Assembly (NCBI GenBank): GCA_045645165.1
Contig: JAZRIF010000134.1
Span: 1 to 5,115, forward strand
DNA length: 5,115 nucleotides
DNA from: CAMEON01 sp045645165
GTDB lineage: Bacteria > Bacillota > Clostridia > Oscillospirales > CAG-272
Reading direction: 5' to 3'
Under the pieces are notes generated by a model that had not been told where the DNA came from, did no database searches, and worked only from the letters and a program-made list of their open reading frames with translations. Below, piece by piece: positions 1-5,090 of the stretch. The position numbers and the translations under genes are program-made. Numbering within the stretch: the first letter of the stretch is position 1; each line of letters begins with the position of its first letter.

Positions 1-7
1 AATTCCT

Positions 8-41
8 CCCCCCCCCAGCCGCAGAAGGGCGGGGGGTTTTT
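8..41 (+). terminator. Rho-independent terminator of an off-window upstream gene
   Basis: A C-run (11-16), a bulged A and GCC pair with GGC and a G-run (28-36) around a seven-base loop, followed directly by TTTTT (37-41). The T-run is only on the + strand side, so it should terminate a + strand gene that ends before the window. No coding sequence of that gene is visible. The nine-base C homopolymer (8-16) is a place where sequencing length errors are common. Confidence 0.8.
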
Positions 42-294
42 CATTGAGAAATGACAGCTGATCCAAATTTGAAATTGTCCGAATCGTTGCCGTTTATGTT
101 TATGAAACCGAAAAAACTTACAGATACAGATATATGAATCAAACAATATATCGTCCGACTGCGCAAGCGGCTCCGTTTTGCGGCGGTATCCGTTTGCGGC
201 GGCATCCGCTTACCGAGGCTCGCCGATGCTGTTTGGGCTCCCTTTAAATGAAAGCGGGGAATATTCACGGAAAGTTCATGAAAGGTGATGTAGC
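42..294. other. Gene-free intergenic stretch upstream of the phosphoesterase cassette
   Basis: Together with the promoter and leader, about 320 bases separate the upstream terminator from the first gene. The first ~110 bases are AT-rich, followed by a GC-rich patch with a short tandem duplication (173-205). I see no convincing coding sequence: the antisense reading frame across 41-415 runs into the first gene and resembles no family I know. AAGCGG (165-170) and CCGCTT (206-211) bracket the tandem repeat and could close a loose hairpin. I recognise no riboswitch, tRNA or structured RNA here. Confidence 0.5.
173..205. repeat. Two-copy tandem repeat, about 16-17 bp
   Basis: Copy one is CCGTTTTGCGGCGGTAT (173-189) and copy two is CCGTTTGCGGCGGCAT (190-205). 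They differ by one T of indel and one T/C change, and a third partial CCG(C/T)TT follows. It lies about 110 bases before the -10 box of the phosphoesterase cassette. It may be a slippage duplication or a paired binding site, and nothing here decides between them. Confidence 0.6.
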
Positions 295-320
295 GTGACG
301 AGGGGGTGTTGTAGTATAAT
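295..320 (+). promoter_or_regulatory. Candidate promoter of the two-gene phosphoesterase cassette
   Basis: A perfect TATAAT lies at 315-320, about 43 bases before the start codon of the 82-residue protein. Transcription would begin near 327, giving a leader of about 36 bases. The -35 side is weak: the nearest TTGACA-like hexamer, GTGACG at 295-300, is only 14 bp away, and the 17-bp position (292-297) reads AGCGTG. The promoter may therefore need an activator or a non-housekeeping sigma factor, or TATAAT may be fortuitous. The position just ahead of a gene with a good ribosome binding site supports it. Confidence 0.5.
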
Positions 321-362
321 AGGGGCACAAGGCAAGACATTCTTTCGAAAGGACGTGGAAAC

Positions 363-611
363 ATGAGTACGAGAATTCTGTCCGGTGCGAGAATTGCGCT
401 GGACGAGTACACCACTGCCGAGGAAGTGACGGTCTACGCCACGACCCGTAAGGAGGCCTTGGCAGTCAACACCGAATCCTTCGTGATCGGTTCGACCCTG
501 TTCATTACCGGAGAAGGGGGCGTGTATATGCTGGACGCAGATGGCAGCTGCGGCGGCGTATGGCGCTCGGTACGGGACGGGTCACTCCTGACCGAGGGAG
601 GTGAAGACTAA
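363..611 (+). CDS. Small phage tail-module-like protein, function unknown
   Basis: This 82-residue acidic protein has no signal peptide or membrane segment. The start is supported by AGGA (350-353) nine bases ahead of ATG. The central part (about residues 35-62) reads as beta strands with the motif VIGSTLFITGEGGVYMLDADG (its last base-paired turn at residues 58-62). From memory, a strand 'G-S-x-x-Y/F-hydrophobic' followed by an aromatic-hydrophobic strand and a D/S-x-DG turn is common in short proteins encoded beside tail-fibre or baseplate genes in Gram-positive prophages. I cannot name a family. Its TAA overlaps the ATG of the phosphoesterase (TAATG), so the two are co-transcribed and probably translationally coupled, which suggests a physical partner or chaperone. 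C63 near a GG turn is the only cysteine. It could also be a non-phage small protein. The gene is likely real, its role unknown. Confidence 0.75.
   Translation: MSTRILSGARIALDEYTTAEEVTVYATTRKEALAVNTESFVIGSTLFITGEGGVYMLDADGSCGGVWRSVRDGSLLTEGGED
596..601 (+). promoter_or_regulatory. Ribosome binding site inside the small gene, setting the phosphoesterase start
   Basis: GGGAGG lies nine bases before ATG 611, within the last codons of the upstream gene. This near-perfect Shine-Dalgarno at normal spacing, with the one-base stop/start overlap, fixes the phosphoesterase start at 611 and implies coupled translation. Confidence 0.85.
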
Positions 612-2524
612 TGGCGAACCGTGATATGCTGGCAACTGCGCTTGCGGTAGGTAAGGCGCTTGTGGGGATGCCCGCCCCGCTGACCATCAACGGTGTCACC
701 TACGACGGCAGTCAGGCGGTGAATGTGACAGCGGGAGCGCCGACCGTGGTGAGATCGGTGGAGGACATGACCGACCCTGCCTGCCAGTATGTGCTGGAGT
801 CCACGGGGACGGTGTGGGTTAACCGCTGTCTGGACGGCTATACCAACCAACTCCCCCTGGCAACCACCGAGCCCGGAGGCAGTGAAATCTACGGCGACGG
901 TAAGGGCTACGCCTATCCCTTCCGTATCTCCTCCTCCACAGGTGTTCAGAAGGACGGCGGCTCCACCTACCTGACGGGTTACATTCCCGTAAACGGCCTC
1001 TCCAAGATCCGTCTGCGAGGCTTCTACGACGCGGGGGAGGGCGGCTACGGCTGCTTCGTCTTCATGTACGAGGCGGGCGGCGCATATAACTACGACGTAA
1101 ACAACCAGACGAACACGTTCCTGTCCCGTGATCTCTACTGGACACAGCTGGACGCGGAAGGGAAGGACTGGGAGGTTACCCTGACCAACCCGAGCGCCCG
1201 CTTCATCCGCGTACAGGCTGAGGGGCTGGACGAGGGAGCCATCATCACGGTGGACGAGGCCATCGGCAGCGTGGAAGGCGCCGGCGCTACCTGGGTAGAT
1301 ACGGGAATCAAGGCCTATGACGGCAACACCGAGGCGGTGCTTGTACTGGAGAGTCGCACATCTGCTTTGGAGAAGGAGGAGGCAAGCATGAGATCTCGCC
1401 TCTCTACCCTGGAAAATGCTTCTGATGGAAAGCTTCCCGCATGGTGGGAGGACTATCTCCCCTCCCGTCTGGCCGCCATACGCGCCCATCAGGATGAGGG
1501 CGGCAAGGATGCCTTCAGCTTTGCGGTTATGACCGATATCCACGAGAGCGGCAGTCTGGGACGGCGCACGGGGGAAGTGGCCAAGCGGGTTATGGATGCC
1601 TGTGGGTTGTCCTTTGCCCTGGATCTTGGTGATTTCGCTACCCGTTCCGTGGCCGCGACCAAGGAGGAGATGGAGAAGAGCTTTGGCGCGGCGCAGGCCA
1701 TTCTTGCCCCCATCGGGGAGCGGTTGCTCCGCACAAGAGGCAATCACGACGGATTTTGGGGAACGGCGGAAGGAAGCGGCGGCGAGACGAAATACTACGC
1801 CAACGGGTACACCGATGCCGAGATCTGGAACCGCGTGTTCCGTCAGCAGGCGGCGACGGGAAAGGCCGTGTTCGATGCCGACGGCGTGGGGTACTACGTG
1901 GACGACACGGCTCACAAGGCCCGTTTCGTGGTGCTGAACACCAGCCGCGAGGGCTGTGCCATGGGGCAGTATCGCTACGGACAGAGTCAGTTTGATCTGA
2001 TGGTGAAGGCGTTGACGACCCTTCCCGACGAGGATTGGTGTGTGATGTTCTTCTCCCACATCCCGCCTGTATCTGCCATTGACTACGATGGCGACGGTAT
2101 CACCGACGGAGATGCCTCGGGTGAGATTCCCGAGCGGGAGCTTTTGCGGGGGCTGGTGACGGCTTACGTAAAACGGCAGCCCATCTTCTCGGGCACCTTC
2201 GGCACGGCGGGCGCATGGGATCGCGTGGTGTTGGAGAATCTGAGCTTTTCCGATGCGAAGGGGAGATTTGCGGGATACTTCGCGGGTCACCTGCACGGGG
2301 ACATGATCTTCGATGTCGACGGAGATACCCCTTTCCCGATCGTGGTCACCCGCTGTGATGCGCCCCTGGAGGAACCTCTTCTCCACAGCGATCTCCGCGA
2401 GGCGGGCACTTACACCGAGCATAGCTTCGACGTGGTGACCGTAGTGCGCAATCCCGGGCGCATCAAGCTCTATCTGGACAAGATCGGCGCGGGCGAGGAT
2501 CGCGCGCTGACCGTCGCCGGATAA
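611..2524 (+). CDS. Phage tail-fibre-like protein with C-terminal calcineurin-like metallophosphoesterase
   Basis: A 637-residue modular protein. Residues 24-39 (LTINGVTYDGSQAVNV) match a segment typical of phage tail-fibre/baseplate proteins, as does the D-M-T-D-P...Y-V-L stretch after it. Residues ~95-220 look like a beta-sandwich, carbohydrate-binding-like region. L246, L253, M260 and L267 fall at exact seven-residue spacing, suggesting a short coiled coil that could oligomerise the protein. Residues ~300-600 are a metallophosphoesterase: DxH (D309, H311), GD (G340-D341), GNHD (377-380), FSH (H483) and GHLH (559-562). The dimetal site is complete, so it should be an active phosphomono- or diesterase; the substrate is unknown. 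DYDGDGITDGD (491-501) resembles a calcium-binding loop. No clear Sec signal is seen; the N-terminus is alanine-rich but contains K and G, so export would need virion-type assembly. It is coupled to the small gene before it and followed by its own terminator. The phosphoesterase call is firm, the phage origin a strong inference, the biological target open. Confidence 0.9.
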   Translation: MANRDMLATALAVGKALVGMPAPLTINGVTYDGSQAVNVTAGAPTVVRSVEDMTDPACQYVLESTGTVWVNRCLDGYTNQLPLATTEPGGSEIYGDGKGYAYPFRISSSTGVQKDGGSTYLTGYIPVNGLSKIRLRGFYDAGEGGYGCFVFMYEAGGAYNYDVNNQTNTFLSRDLYWTQLDAEGKDWEVTLTNPSARFIRVQAEGLDEGAIITVDEAIGSVEGAGATWVDTGIKAYDGNTEAVLVLESRTSALEKEEASMRSRLSTLENASDGKLPAWWEDYLPSRLAAIRAHQDEGGKDAFSFAVMTDIHESGSLGRRTGEVAKRVMDACGLSFALDLGDFATRSVAATKEEMEKSFGAAQAILAPIGERLLRTRGNHDGFWGTAEGSGGETKYYANGYTDAEIWNRVFRQQAATGKAVFDADGVGYYVDDTAHKARFVVLNTSREGCAMGQYRYGQSQFDLMVKALTTLPDEDWCVMFFSHIPPVSAIDYDGDGITDGDASGEIPERELLRGLVTAYVKRQPIFSGTFGTAGAWDRVVLENLSFSDAKGRFAGYFAGHLHGDMIFDVDGDTPFPIVVTRCDAPLEEPLLHSDLREAGTYTEHSFDVVTVVRNPGRIKLYLDKIGAGEDRALTVAG

Positions 2525-2552
2525 GATGATCGCGACAAACCAATGAACCCAA

Positions 2553-2600
2553 TACCCCCGAGGGACGGCTCAAATGGGTCGACCTTCGGGGGTAATTTTA
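2553..2600 (+). terminator. Rho-independent terminator of the phosphoesterase cassette
   Basis: TACCCCCGAGGG (2553-2564) pairs with CCTTCGGGGGTA (2583-2594), giving a 12-bp stem with one G-T pair and an 18-base loop. The T-rich tail is short and interrupted (ATTTTAGGTTT). It starts 28 bases after the stop codon. The loop side contains the self-complementary GGTCGACC (2577-2584). The T-tail is weaker than at the upstream terminator, so readthrough is possible. Confidence 0.75.
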
Positions 2601-2620
2601 GGTTTATCGGGCTGCGCCCG

Positions 2621-2652
2621 AAATGCAAAATGCACAATGCAGAATGAATGAA
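2621..2652 (+). repeat. Left arm of 32-bp inverted repeat, heptamer-based
   Basis: Contains the heptamers TGCAAAA, TGCACAA and TGCAGAA (2624-2644), ending in TGAATGAA. It is complementary to 2802-2833 at 30 of 32 positions; the two mismatches are internal (arm positions 15 and 22). Confidence 0.8.
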
Positions 2653-2675
2653 ACATTTTGCCGATGGCAAAATGT
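2653..2675. repeat. Perfect 10-bp hairpin abutting the left arm
   Basis: ACATTTTGCC and GGCAAAATGT pair perfectly around the loop GAT. The stem begins on the base after the left arm ends, so it seems to be part of the composite element. There is no T-run behind it, so it is unlikely to be a terminator. Confidence 0.75.
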
Positions 2676-2700
2676 GTTCTTATGGTAAGGGAAAGCTCCA

Positions 2701-2750
2701 TGAAAAAATCATGATATGATTTCCATTATCGGGCAATGATTTTTTTGTCA
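2701..2750. repeat. AT-rich nested palindrome in the element centre
   Basis: AAATCAT (2706-2712) pairs with ATGATTT (2716-2722) around GAT, and the same left side extended (2703-2712) can pair instead with ATGATTTTTT (2736-2745). The two pairings are mutually exclusive. The outer TGA/TCA bases (2701-2703, 2748-2750) continue the symmetry with a small offset. The T-run at 2740-2746 could also act as a terminator tail for weak readthrough. Confidence 0.5.
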
Positions 2751-2781
2751 GAATGCAAATCTTGAAATACCACGAATTCGG

Positions 2782-2799
2782 CTTCCGCTTTAGCGGAAG
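2782..2799. repeat. 8-bp hairpin abutting the right arm
   Basis: CTTCCGCT and AGCGGAAG are perfectly complementary around TT. In practice the closing T-A pair would open to give a four-base loop. It sits two bases inside the right arm and mirrors the hairpin inside the left arm. Confidence 0.7.
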
Positions 2800-2801
2800 G
2801 C

Positions 2802-2833
2802 TTCATTCATTTTGCATTCTGCATTTTGCATTT
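2802..2833 (-). repeat. Right arm of 32-bp inverted repeat, heptamer-based
   Basis: On the + strand the array continues past the arm as five heptamers at 2810-2844: TTTTGCA, TTCTGCA, TTTTGCA, TTTTACA and TTTTGCA. Read on the - strand it matches the left arm at 30 of 32 positions. The heptamer structure suggests that slippage, as well as inversion, shaped the element. Confidence 0.8.
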
Positions 2834-2838
2834 TACAT

Positions 2839-2875
2839 TTTGCAGTTTGTCGGTCTGCGACTGACAAACTGCGAA
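2839..2875. repeat. Long hairpin upstream of the sugar-operon promoter
   Basis: GCAGTTTGTCGGTC (2842-2855) pairs with GACTGACAAACTGC (2859-2872) around TGC with one G-T pair. TTT and GAA outside it extend the stem to 17 bp with a second wobble pair. It ends 41 bases before the -35 box, too far to overlap RNA polymerase's core contacts but suitably placed for an upstream activator site. Equally, it may be only the outer hairpin of the repeat element. Confidence 0.7.
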
Positions 2876-2916
2876 CGATATACCTGTTAACAAATTGTAA
2901 ACTGTGGCTGAAAGTC

Positions 2917-2945
2917 TTGCCACAAAGAGGAAAATCATGTATAAT
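2917..2945 (+). promoter_or_regulatory. Strong sigma-70/SigA-type promoter of the sugar salvage operon
   Basis: TTGCCA (2917-2922) is five of six bases to TTGACA, the spacer is exactly 17 bp, and TATAAT (2940-2945) is perfect. The start point would be near 2952, giving a leader of about 69 bases. With no operator evident over the -10 or -35, it looks like a largely constitutive housekeeping promoter. Confidence 0.85.
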
Positions 2946-2951
2946 AATATA

Positions 2952-3020
2952 TTGGAGAAGTAGGTCGAGCCCGATGGGGGGAGACCATTCCAAATACATA
3001 CAAATCGGAGGAAAACAACT
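2952..3020 (+). promoter_or_regulatory. 5' leader and ribosome binding site of the nucleotidyltransferase
   Basis: GGAGG (3007-3011) is nine bases before ATG 3021 and sets the start. Upstream, GGTC (2963-2966) can pair with GACC (2983-2986), with an inner CCC/GGG pairing, making an imperfect hairpin that ends 20 bases before the Shine-Dalgarno. It leaves the ribosome site free, and I do not recognise a riboswitch class. Confidence 0.55.
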
Positions 3021-3947
3021 ATGACTCTCGTAATTCTTGCAGCCGGTATGGGATCCCGCTTCGGCGGTGTCAAGCAGATGGAGCCCATCGACAAGGACGG
3101 CAACTTCATCATCGACTATTCGATTTTCGACGCCAAGCGCGCAGGCTTTGACAAGGTAGTTTTCATCATCAAGGAAGCCATCGCAGAGGATTTTAAGGCC
3201 ACCATCGGCGCCCGTGTGGAGAAGCACATCGCCGTGGAGTACGCCTACCAGGAGCTCTCCGACATTCCCGAGGGTTATGCCGTTCCCGATGGCCGCGTGA
3301 AGCCCTGGGGCACCACCCACGCCGTTCGCTCCACCCGCGGTATCGTGAAGGAGCCCTACGGTGTTATCAACGCCGATGACTTCTACGGCCGCAATACCTA
3401 CGAGAAGCTGGCCGCTCATCTCCGCAAGATCGAAAACGGCGAGCTTGCAAACGACGGCGTCTGCCATTGCTGCGCCGTAGGCTTCAAGGTCAAGAATACC
3501 CTCACCGACAAGGGCGGTTGCTCCCGTGGCATCTGCAAAGTGGACGAGAGCGGTATGCTGGTGGATCTGGTGGAGACCCACAAGATCGAAAAGCTGGGTG
3601 ACAACGCTCAGTATCCTGACGCAAACGGCAATATGGTATATCTGGATGGCGAGACCGTAGTTTCCATGAACTGCTGGGGTCTGGGCGCCGAGACCATTGA
3701 TATGCTGGACAAGGATTTCGACGTATTCATGGAAAACCTCAAGAACGTGGCCGATCCCATGAAGGCCGAGTCTTTGCTTCCCACTTCCATTGACACCTTT
3801 GTCAAGGCAGGGAAGTGCGACGTGGTGGTCTACCCCACCGAGTCCGAGTGGTACGGCGTGACCTACAAGGAGGATAAGCCTTGGGTTGTGAACGCCATTC
3901 AGGCGCTGATCGACGCGGGCGAGTACCCCGAGCACCTGTGGGGCTGA
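3021..3947 (+). CDS. Sugar-1-phosphate nucleotidyltransferase (NTP_transferase family)
   Basis: A 308-residue cytoplasmic protein of the GT-A-like nucleotidyltransferase fold. The family joins a nucleoside triphosphate to a sugar-1-phosphate, releasing pyrophosphate. The N-terminus has the nucleotide-binding loop LAAGMGSRFGGVKQ (residues 6-19; K18 is the expected catalytic lysine). KPWGTTHAV (94-102) is the base/sugar-binding segment, and N-A-D-D-F-Y (117-122) carries the acidic metal-binding site. SMNCWGLG further on fits the substrate-binding half of the fold. Length is normal for single-domain members, with no left-handed beta-helix acyltransferase domain as in GlmU. Automated annotation would often say UTP-glucose-1-phosphate uridylyltransferase (GalU-like), but the sequence does not prove that substrate. 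The partner gene, a NahK-like kinase four bases downstream, makes N-acetylhexosamine-1-phosphate or another hexose-1-phosphate the better guess. It is first in the operon, behind a strong promoter and ribosome site. Confidence 0.9.
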   Translation: MTLVILAAGMGSRFGGVKQMEPIDKDGNFIIDYSIFDAKRAGFDKVVFIIKEAIAEDFKATIGARVEKHIAVEYAYQELSDIPEGYAVPDGRVKPWGTTHAVRSTRGIVKEPYGVINADDFYGRNTYEKLAAHLRKIENGELANDGVCHCCAVGFKVKNTLTDKGGCSRGICKVDESGMLVDLVETHKIEKLGDNAQYPDANGNMVYLDGETVVSMNCWGLGAETIDMLDKDFDVFMENLKNVADPMKAESLLPTSIDTFVKAGKCDVVVYPTESEWYGVTYKEDKPWVVNAIQALIDAGEYPEHLWG

Positions 3948-3951
3948 TGCC

Positions 3952-5058
3952 ATGACGAAACCGACTCACGAGCAGGTTCTGGCCGTCTGTACCCGCTTTG
4001 CCTTTGACGGTGAGATCACCGACGTCAAGGTCTGCGGCAACGGCCACATCAACAGTACTTACATCGTTACCATGGGTAGCGGGAAACGCTATATTTTGCA
4101 AATTCTGAATACCGCTATCTTTACAGATCCCGTGGGGGTCATGGAGAACATCGCGGCGGTGACCGACCACATCCGCGCAGGTCTTGTGGAGGCAGGCGAG
4201 GATGCCGAGCGGGGAACCATGCGGGTGGTTCTGACCACCGACGGACAGAAGGGCTATACCGACGAAGACGGCCGCTTCTGGCGCGCCTACGACTTCGTGG
4301 AGGGCACCGTCTGCCGTCTCACCGTGGACAGCGCCGAGACCTTTGCCCGCGTGGGCGAGGCTTTCGGAGACTTTTTGAGACGGCTGTCGGATTTCGACGC
4401 CTCTCGCCTCATCGAGTCCATCCCCAACTTCCACAACACCAAGAAGCGTTACGCCGATTTCCTCTCCGCCGTGGAGCGGAATGCTTCGGGCAGAGCCCAT
4501 TTGGTGCAGGAGGAGATCAAGTTCATTACCGACCGCGCCGACAGGTGCGCCCTCATCGTGGACGCGTTGGCAGACGGCACTCTCCCTCTCCGCGTGACCC
4601 ACAACGACACCAAGCTCTCCAACATCCTTCTGGACGAGGTGACCGAGGAGGCGGTGTGCATCATTGATCTGGACACCGTTATGCCCGGCTCCTCTCTGTA
4701 CGACTTCGGTGACTCCATTCGCGCCGGCGCGGCCTCTGCCGCCGAGGACGAGACTGACCTCGACAAGGTACACTTCCTTCCCGAGATGTTCAAGTCCTAC
4801 GCAAGAGGCTTTATCAAGGGCACGGGCGGGGATCTGACCCCCAATGAGCTTTCCATGCTCCCCGATGGCGGCTACGTCATCACGCTGGAGACGGGTATGC
4901 GCTTTCTGGGTGACTACCTGAACGGCGACGTATATTTCCATACCGACTACCCCGACCACAACCTTGTCCGCGCCCGTACCCAGCTCAAGCTGGTGGCCGA
5001 AACCGAGGCCTATATGCCTGAACTGCGGGAGTTTGTCAAGGGACTTGCAGAACAGTAA
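3952..5058 (+). CDS. APH-fold sugar kinase, N-acetylhexosamine 1-kinase (NahK)-like
   Basis: A 368-residue cytoplasmic kinase of the aminoglycoside phosphotransferase/choline kinase fold. HINSTYIV near residue 30 and KRYILQILN (45-53) match the N-lobe segment 'YILQ-x-(I/L)N' typical of N-acetylhexosamine 1-kinases, followed by the family's D-P-x-x-x-M-E-N-I. HNDTKLSN (217-224) is the catalytic loop with D219 as base and N224 as metal ligand; D239-L-D241-T is the second metal-binding motif; YDFGDSIR (250-257) is characteristic of the group. Length is normal and all key residues are intact. Known members phosphorylate GlcNAc or GalNAc at C1 in mucin and milk-sugar salvage; many were once labelled mucin desulfatase or aminoglycoside phosphotransferase, and resistance is not implied. 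ATG 3952 lies four bases after the previous stop with only GGGG (3940-3943) as ribosome site, so translation is probably coupled. The product would feed the nucleotidyltransferase. The family call is strong; the substrate is inferred. Confidence 0.88.
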   Translation: MTKPTHEQVLAVCTRFAFDGEITDVKVCGNGHINSTYIVTMGSGKRYILQILNTAIFTDPVGVMENIAAVTDHIRAGLVEAGEDAERGTMRVVLTTDGQKGYTDEDGRFWRAYDFVEGTVCRLTVDSAETFARVGEAFGDFLRRLSDFDASRLIESIPNFHNTKKRYADFLSAVERNASGRAHLVQEEIKFITDRADRCALIVDALADGTLPLRVTHNDTKLSNILLDEVTEEAVCIIDLDTVMPGSSLYDFGDSIRAGAASAAEDETDLDKVHFLPEMFKSYARGFIKGTGGDLTPNELSMLPDGGYVITLETGMRFLGDYLNGDVYFHTDYPDHNLVRARTQLKLVAETEAYMPELREFVKGLAEQ

Positions 5059-5090
5059 ATTGGAGTTTGTAGGGGAGCGGGAGAACGCCA

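Larger units (their letters stand above)
2607..2875. repeat. Composite intergenic palindromic element (MITE/REP-like)
   Basis: The order is hairpin (2607-2621, stem TCGGGC/GCCCGA), inverted-repeat arm (2621-2652), hairpin (2653-2675), an AT-rich centre with its own palindromes (2701-2750), hairpin (2782-2799), opposite arm (2802-2833), and a long hairpin (2839-2875). Each arm is thus flanked on both sides by a hairpin, a mirror-like layout. The ~270 bases hold no credible gene; the + strand frame at 2812-3024 is read out of the repeat and the promoter. I see no clear target-site duplication or transposase. From memory, palindromic intergenic repeats with TGCAAAA-type linkers are common in gut Clostridia, but I cannot verify a match. 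It may be a non-autonomous mobile element or an accretion of REP-like units. Confidence 0.6.

Noticed and set aside
342..351. CTTTCGAAAG palindrome overlapping the ribosome site of the small gene
   Set aside because: It is a perfect 10-bp palindrome but too short to be persuasive as an operator and with no room for a stable loop; it is probably chance.
41..415. 124-codon - strand frame across the upstream intergenic region
   Set aside because: It begins inside the small + strand gene and runs through the promoter and tandem repeat. Composition is unlike a protein of this genome, and no family is recognised.
611..690. Sec signal peptide at the phosphoesterase N-terminus
   Set aside because: The stretch is alanine-rich but has an early aspartate, an internal K and G, and no clean hydrophobic core. 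It fits a tail-protein N-terminus better.
608..2422. 604-codon open frame on the - strand opposite the phosphoesterase
   Set aside because: It mirrors a GC-rich gene with intact motifs on the + strand; the translation is rich in H, R, G and V and shows no domain. It is a codon-bias shadow.
2607..2875. CRISPR array
   Set aside because: The repeats are inverted and 7-bp periodic, with no regular spacers and no cas genes.
2812..3024. 70-codon + strand frame before the nucleotidyltransferase
   Set aside because: It is read from the heptamer repeat, the hairpin, the promoter and the leader, so it cannot be transcribed in full from the promoter it contains.
2790..3953. 387-codon open frame on the - strand opposite the nucleotidyltransferase
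   Set aside because: The + strand carries all the nucleotidyltransferase motifs. The antisense frame extends into the repeat element and resembles no protein family I know.
3952..5058. Aminoglycoside resistance phosphotransferase
   Set aside because: The fold is shared, but the YILQ-x-(I/L)N segment, the D-P...M-E-N-I stretch and the YDFGDSIR motif, together with the neighbouring nucleotidyltransferase, point to a sugar 1-kinase.
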